NCBI GenBank assembly: GCA_002708885.1
Contig: PAPL01000027.1
Location: 1-9,228, forward strand
DNA: 9,228 nt
Direction of reading: 5' to 3'
Origin: Verrucomicrobiales bacterium
GTDB lineage: Bacteria; Verrucomicrobiota; Verrucomicrobiia; Verrucomicrobiales; DEV007
Under the pieces are notes generated by a model, which had not been told where the DNA came from, did not search any database, and saw nothing but the letters and a program-made list of their open reading frames with translations. Below are positions 5,885 to 9,228 of the stretch, piece by piece; the first letter of the stretch is position 1, and each line of letters begins with the position of its first letter. Made by a program: the position numbers and the translations under genes.

Positions 5885-6874
5885 TTAAATCCTAAGATTT
5901 GGATTTACGTCTTCGGAAAGAGGAGTGAATCTTTTTTGTATGAATCGTTCCGCCGCTGCCCTTGCAATCATTGCAGCGTTGTCAGTACTGTATTTATAAT
6001 CCACAGCAATGAGTTCTAATCCATTTTTTTGGCATTTAATTTCCAGTGCTTGGCGAAGAGAAAGATTGCAAGCGACTCCTCCGCTCAGAGCTATAGTGTT
6101 TAGATTTTCCTTCAAGGCTGCTTGAGTTGCTTTATGAATTAATATTTCTACAACTGCGATTTGGAAGGATGCACAAAGATCAGCAATTATTTGTTCGCTA
6201 GGATTTGGTATCTTTTTTAGGGCATAAAGGACTGAAGTTTTTAAACCACTGAAGCTGAAGTTTGAATTGTCTCTATTGATCATGCTTCTGGGGAAGTCGA
6301 AACTTTTTGGATCACCGTGCCTTGCTAATTTTTCAACTTCTGGCCCTCCAGGATACGGGAGCCCAAGCATTTTTCCCACTTTATCAAAGGCTTCACCTGC
6401 AGCATCGTCCAGGGAGCTTCCTAAAGTTTCATACTCATTAAATCCATTAACTTTGATCAACAGAGTATGTCCCCCACTTACAATGAGGGCAATGTGAGGC
6501 TTTATTTCCATTTCCATGAATGGTGAACAAAGATGTCCTTCAATATGATTCACTGATATGAACGGCTTATTACTTGCTAAGGCCAGGGCCTTGGCTGTGG
6601 TATTGCCCATCAATAGGGAGCTCGAAAGTCCTGGCCCTGAAGTTGCGGCGAATGCTTGAATCTCATCAATCGAGAGACCAGCACTTTTTAATGTTTGTGA
6701 TATGATTGGTTCCAATAGTACCAAATGATTTCGGGAGGCAAGTTCTGGAACTACTCCTCCATAAGGTCTGTGTTTCTCAACTTGAGATGCTATTTCGCTG
6801 GCTAATAAAGTAGAGGGTGGTGATAGGACAGATGCTGCAGTCTCATCACAGGAGCTTTCGATTGCAAGTAGCAT
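5885..6874 (-). CDS. tsaD: tRNA N6-threonylcarbamoyladenosine transferase subunit TsaD
   Basis: A 329-residue, full-length Kae1/TsaD/YgjD ASKHA-fold protein. With TsaB and TsaE it transfers the threonylcarbamoyl group from threonylcarbamoyl-AMP (made by TsaC) to A37 of ANN-decoding tRNAs, forming t6A in the cytoplasm. Diagnostic motifs in order: AIESSCDETAAS (4-15), YGGVVPELASR (38-48), NHIEGH (109-114, with H110 and H114 as metal ligands), SGGHTLL (133-139), LDDAAGEAFDK (155-165), PYPGGPEVEKLA (173-184), FSFSGLKT (206-213), SGGVACN (264-270) and STDNAAMIA (296-304, with D298 as third metal ligand). The start ATG at 6874 gives the canonical N-terminus. It follows the CotH-gene stop by 8 bp, which suggests co-transcription, but no Shine-Dalgarno is present. 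A -10-like TACAAT (complement of 6890-6895), with only a poor -35, lies just upstream inside the CotH gene. Confidence 0.98.
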   Translation of the reverse strand: MLLAIESSCDETAASVLSPPSTLLASEIASQVEKHRPYGGVVPELASRNHLVLLEPIISQTLKSAGLSIDEIQAFAATSGPGLSSSLLMGNTTAKALALASNKPFISVNHIEGHLCSPFMEMEIKPHIALIVSGGHTLLIKVNGFNEYETLGSSLDDAAGEAFDKVGKMLGLPYPGGPEVEKLARHGDPKSFDFPRSMINRDNSNFSFSGLKTSVLYALKKIPNPSEQIIADLCASFQIAVVEILIHKATQAALKENLNTIALSGGVACNLSLRQALEIKCQKNGLELIAVDYKYSTDNAAMIARAAAERFIQKRFTPLSEDVNPNLRI

Positions 6875-6882
6875 GATATTAA

Positions 6883-9228
6883 TTATCTGATTGTAATTTT
6901 TACTCTTGCGAATTGTTGCGGATTCTGATCAGTGACTGGACTTTTCGATTGCCATGACAAGGTGCTTCCAGACGACTCTGAATGAATGTTTCCCAGGAAG
7001 ATTCCTTCAGTCCATTGTTTAAGATCGGATGAAAATTCAATAGAATAGGCTACGTCATCAGCTGACAAGTTAGGTTCTATGCTGGCAATAAAAACAAAAT
7101 CAGTAAAATCTTTTAATTGAGTGATTTGGTAAAATTTAGGATTTTTGAAAGGCGATTCTTTGAGTGCGTAGGAAAAAATGGCTTCCTGGCCTTGCCCCTC
7201 AAAGGATGAGGCATCTGAAGAGCCCGGATTACCATTGTCCTGAACACTGGGTCTCCAACTCGAAGCGAGTGCAGGATCGAGTCTGTGTTCAGGTGCTATT
7301 CTGACGAGGCTCGGCCCGTTCCCATCAGGGGCCTCTGGCCATGGTGATTTATCGTTATATCTGAAGCTCTCAATGATGTTTCCATTAGCATCAAGTAGTG
7401 TGATGTTTTCGCCTCCGTTGTCTAATTGCCCCGTGTAATCACCCGGATTTAGGACTGTCCTGGCCATCGGATCCAACGTTGCATTACCCTCAAAAGTATA
7501 TTGTATCCCTGTAGAAAAGCTGACACCAGTCAGTTGTATTGCCTGATCGGATATGTTCATCAGTTCAATGAATTCATTTTCCTCGGACGGGCCGCTCGGG
7601 TTGTAGTGGATCTCGGAAATGACCAGGTTTCCTGCCTTTGCTGGAATGCCAACAATGAATTGAGCCTGATTGAGTGCGGACCAGACACCATCCTCAAGGA
7701 TCCTTGCTTTGACGGTTCCGCTCTTGGATAAACTTACAGGGGCATTGTATCTGATTGCTGAGGGTGAGAGACCATTTGAGGATTTTGTCCCATATGAGAT
7801 CTGCGGAACGATAAGAAAATCACTGCCACTGCGTGATGAGTTCATTGCTTGAATAGCGAGGATATTTTTACCGACTCTGAGCTTTGATGTCGCGTTTGAT
7901 ATATCGACCGATTCAAATTCAAGGGCCAAAGAGTCGAGGTGGGAACGGGTCGCTCTTGAATTCCAGGTCAGTGTTTCAGGGTTGTTCTTTCCGGCGACAA
8001 ATTCTCCGTTAATGAAGGCAGCGTACCCATCATCATATTTCATGTTCAATGCCAGAGAGAATATTTTATTGAGAGCTTCCTGGTCAGGAATATTAAATGG
8101 AATACGGATCATGCATGAAGCATTGGTTCCCAGCATCGAGGAGAGAGGAAAATTAATTAGAGCCTGATAGTCACCGGCTATTTTCTCAAAACCCATACCG
8201 GTCTGGCCGCTCTGCCATTGAGAGTCATCAAAATTAACACTGGTCCAGTCCAGACCCAGCCCGCCGTCTTCTGACTGAACCAGAACCAGAGCAAGGGACT
8301 CTTCAGGGACGAGAATATTCTCTTCAGGCTCTGTGTCCGAAATGCGGGGATCGGACCCATCTAATGTATAATAGATAGTGCCACCGGCATTCGGGTTATT
8401 CATTTCCAATGAAAATTCCGAAGGGACCTGACCTCCGTGTTGAGAAAAATCAGGCGCTTCTGTTTTAGGATATAAACCGCGAGAACGTAGTTGCGATAAG
8501 AGGACTTCTGTTCTTCTCGGAAAGTAGGTGTTCAATATCCATTTTTGATCTTTTAAGTAATGTTCATCTCTGGTGTACAAATCAAATTGGGAAGAATTCC
8601 ATCTTCCCGAATCGACATCGCGCCGATAGTCACCCCATCGCGCCGATTCAGCTATGATAGGTAGATCCATTTCTTCGGATCTGCGTAACCATATTGCTTT
8701 TGCTCCAGTGGGGCTCAGAGGCCCTCCATTGTACATGTGCCTTCTGATACGATCTGCGAATTTTAATCGGTACCATGCATTTCTCTTAAGATTTTGATGG
8801 ATACCTGATGGCCTTTGGCTTCCGTTTTTATTCGTTACATCAGTATTTAGAGCGTTACTTAGTGAAGCCGGGCTATTAATTGCCCCAGCATTGTTTGGCG
8901 AAAGAGCAAATTCGCTGTCCCAAGGGAAGAACCTGAAAGGTTCTCCCCCAGGACCGTTCCCCGCGGCTCTCCAGTTATGGCCGTCCCAGTCACGGTTGCC
9001 TATATAAAAGTTAAGAAGCATATAATCGATTAATGAATCGACATGAAGGTGTTCACTGAGTTCTTTATATTTCTTTGGTGATGATATGTTATTGGAACTT
9101 AGTGAAGCCATTTTGTTATAGGCTGCGGTAGTTCCGTTAGTTGCTGAATTTGAATTAATAGCATCATAAGGCTTTGATTGAGCACCGAAATAAGCATCCA
9201 TGAAATCCGCATCTGGTCTTTCATGAAG
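6883..9228 (-). CDS. CotH-kinase / chitobiase-like / lamin-tail secreted protein (5' end outside window)
   Basis: The frame is open to the right window edge. The codons upstream of the ATG at 9201 encode LHERPDADF, typical CotH sequence, so that Met is internal and the start is missing. Of 781 visible residues, 1 to about 240 are the C-terminal part of a CotH-type protein-kinase domain, with NRDWDGHNW (78-86) and FPWDSEFAL (101-109) resembling its catalytic and metal-binding region. Next comes a chitobiase-type Fn3-like domain, with IYYTLDGSDPR at 285-295 and AIRYNAPVSLSKSGTVKAR near 491-509. It is interrupted at about 297-484 by a beta-rich module (FDDSQW, KYDDGYAAFING, NILAIQAMN). A lamin-tail domain follows at about 532-671 (LVISEIHYNP, ENEFIELMN, NGGENITLLD, SPWPEAPDGNGPSLV). 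The last 100 residues (YSIEFSSDLKQW) resemble C-terminal domains common in verrucomicrobial secreted proteins. Export is likely, but the signal peptide is outside the window. Its job may be surface or matrix assembly, by inference. tsaD follows after 8 bp. Confidence 0.9.
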   Translation of the reverse strand, partial: LHERPDADFMDAYFGAQSKPYDAINSNSATNGTTAAYNKMASLSSNNISSPKKYKELSEHLHVDSLIDYMLLNFYIGNRDWDGHNWRAAGNGPGGEPFRFFPWDSEFALSPNNAGAINSPASLSNALNTDVTNKNGSQRPSGIHQNLKRNAWYRLKFADRIRRHMYNGGPLSPTGAKAIWLRRSEEMDLPIIAESARWGDYRRDVDSGRWNSSQFDLYTRDEHYLKDQKWILNTYFPRRTEVLLSQLRSRGLYPKTEAPDFSQHGGQVPSEFSLEMNNPNAGGTIYYTLDGSDPRISDTEPEENILVPEESLALVLVQSEDGGLGLDWTSVNFDDSQWQSGQTGMGFEKIAGDYQALINFPLSSMLGTNASCMIRIPFNIPDQEALNKIFSLALNMKYDDGYAAFINGEFVAGKNNPETLTWNSRATRSHLDSLALEFESVDISNATSKLRVGKNILAIQAMNSSRSGSDFLIVPQISYGTKSSNGLSPSAIRYNAPVSLSKSGTVKARILEDGVWSALNQAQFIVGIPAKAGNLVISEIHYNPSGPSEENEFIELMNISDQAIQLTGVSFSTGIQYTFEGNATLDPMARTVLNPGDYTGQLDNGGENITLLDANGNIIESFRYNDKSPWPEAPDGNGPSLVRIAPEHRLDPALASSWRPSVQDNGNPGSSDASSFEGQGQEAIFSYALKESPFKNPKFYQITQLKDFTDFVFIASIEPNLSADDVAYSIEFSSDLKQWTEGIFLGNIHSESSGSTLSWQSKSPVTDQNPQQFARVKITIR
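7777..8340 (-). other. Region coding the module nested inside the chitobiase-like domain of the CotH protein
   Basis: Codes visible residues about 297-484. It lies between the IYYTLDGSDPR half and the AIRYNAPVSLS half of a chitobiase-type Fn3-like domain. Internal landmarks are DWTSVNFDDSQW (327-338), LGTNASCMIRIPFNI (366-380), MKYDDGYAAFING (396-408), VGKNILAIQAMN (452-463) and SDFLIVP (469-475). It has an acidic entry linker (SDTEPEENILVPEE). The order of landmarks equals that of the C-terminal module of the phosphoesterase. Confidence 0.7.

Noticed and set aside
5887..5906. Inverted repeat AAATCC-N8-GGATTT near the tsaD 3' end as a terminator
   Set aside because: It lies inside the tsaD coding sequence, is AT-rich with only six pairs, and has no U-tract on either strand.
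7501..8360. Short frames (7501-7731, 7670-7852, 7982-8167 plus; 8178-8360 minus) within the CotH gene
   Set aside because: All are shadows of a continuous coding sequence with recognisable domains.
6883..9201. CotH gene starting at the ATG at 9201
   Set aside because: The upstream codons encode ERPDADF-type CotH sequence without a stop, so the Met is internal and the gene continues past the right edge.
1..9228. Defence island, prophage, transposon or CRISPR array
   Set aside because: No direct-repeat array, transposase, integrase, terminal inverted repeats or known defence domains were found in any frame.

Overview
The window carries seven protein-coding genes and no rRNA, tRNA, CRISPR array or insertion sequence that I can see. 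The domain style points to the PVC superphylum, most likely Verrucomicrobiota. This rests on a CotH-kinase / chitobiase-like / lamin-tail secreted protein, a purple-acid-phosphatase-like enzyme followed by a secreted TPR protein, a CGWS glutaredoxin, and the absence of a Shine-Dalgarno sequence at every visible start. The taxonomic call is inference from protein architecture recalled from memory, not from a search.

Layout, left to right. (1) The C-terminal end of an unrecognised plus-strand gene, with a Glu-Pro repeat at the window edge and a probable intrinsic terminator over its stop codon. (2) A minus-strand pair: a secreted purple-acid-phosphatase-like metallophosphoesterase (656 aa) whose stop overlaps the start of a secreted TPR protein (311 aa). 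(3) Divergent from these, a small CGWS glutaredoxin-like protein on the plus strand. (4) Tail-to-tail with it, a minus-strand M42 metallo-aminopeptidase. (5) Divergent again, a plus-strand 293-aa protein of a strongly conserved family that databases often label '3-methyladenine DNA glycosylase' without visible support. (6) Tail-to-tail with that, a minus-strand pair: a large CotH/lamin-tail protein cut by the right window edge, and tsaD, which starts 8 bp after it.

Functional picture. Three products look exported (phosphoesterase, TPR protein, CotH protein) and the others look cytoplasmic. The phosphoesterase and the CotH protein share a C-terminal-type jelly-roll-like module of about 165 residues. 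In the CotH protein this module sits inside another domain, splitting a chitobiase-type Fn3-like fold in two. TsaD is the universal tRNA t6A enzyme and is the only near-certain core housekeeping gene here.

The best leads are the misnamed conserved family at 4996-5877, the nested shared module in the CotH protein, the unusual glutaredoxin with an extra cysteine beside its cis-proline, and an inverted repeat that runs into the glutaredoxin start codon. I did not find a clear new defence or mobile system; most of the window looks like ordinary chromosome of an under-studied lineage.
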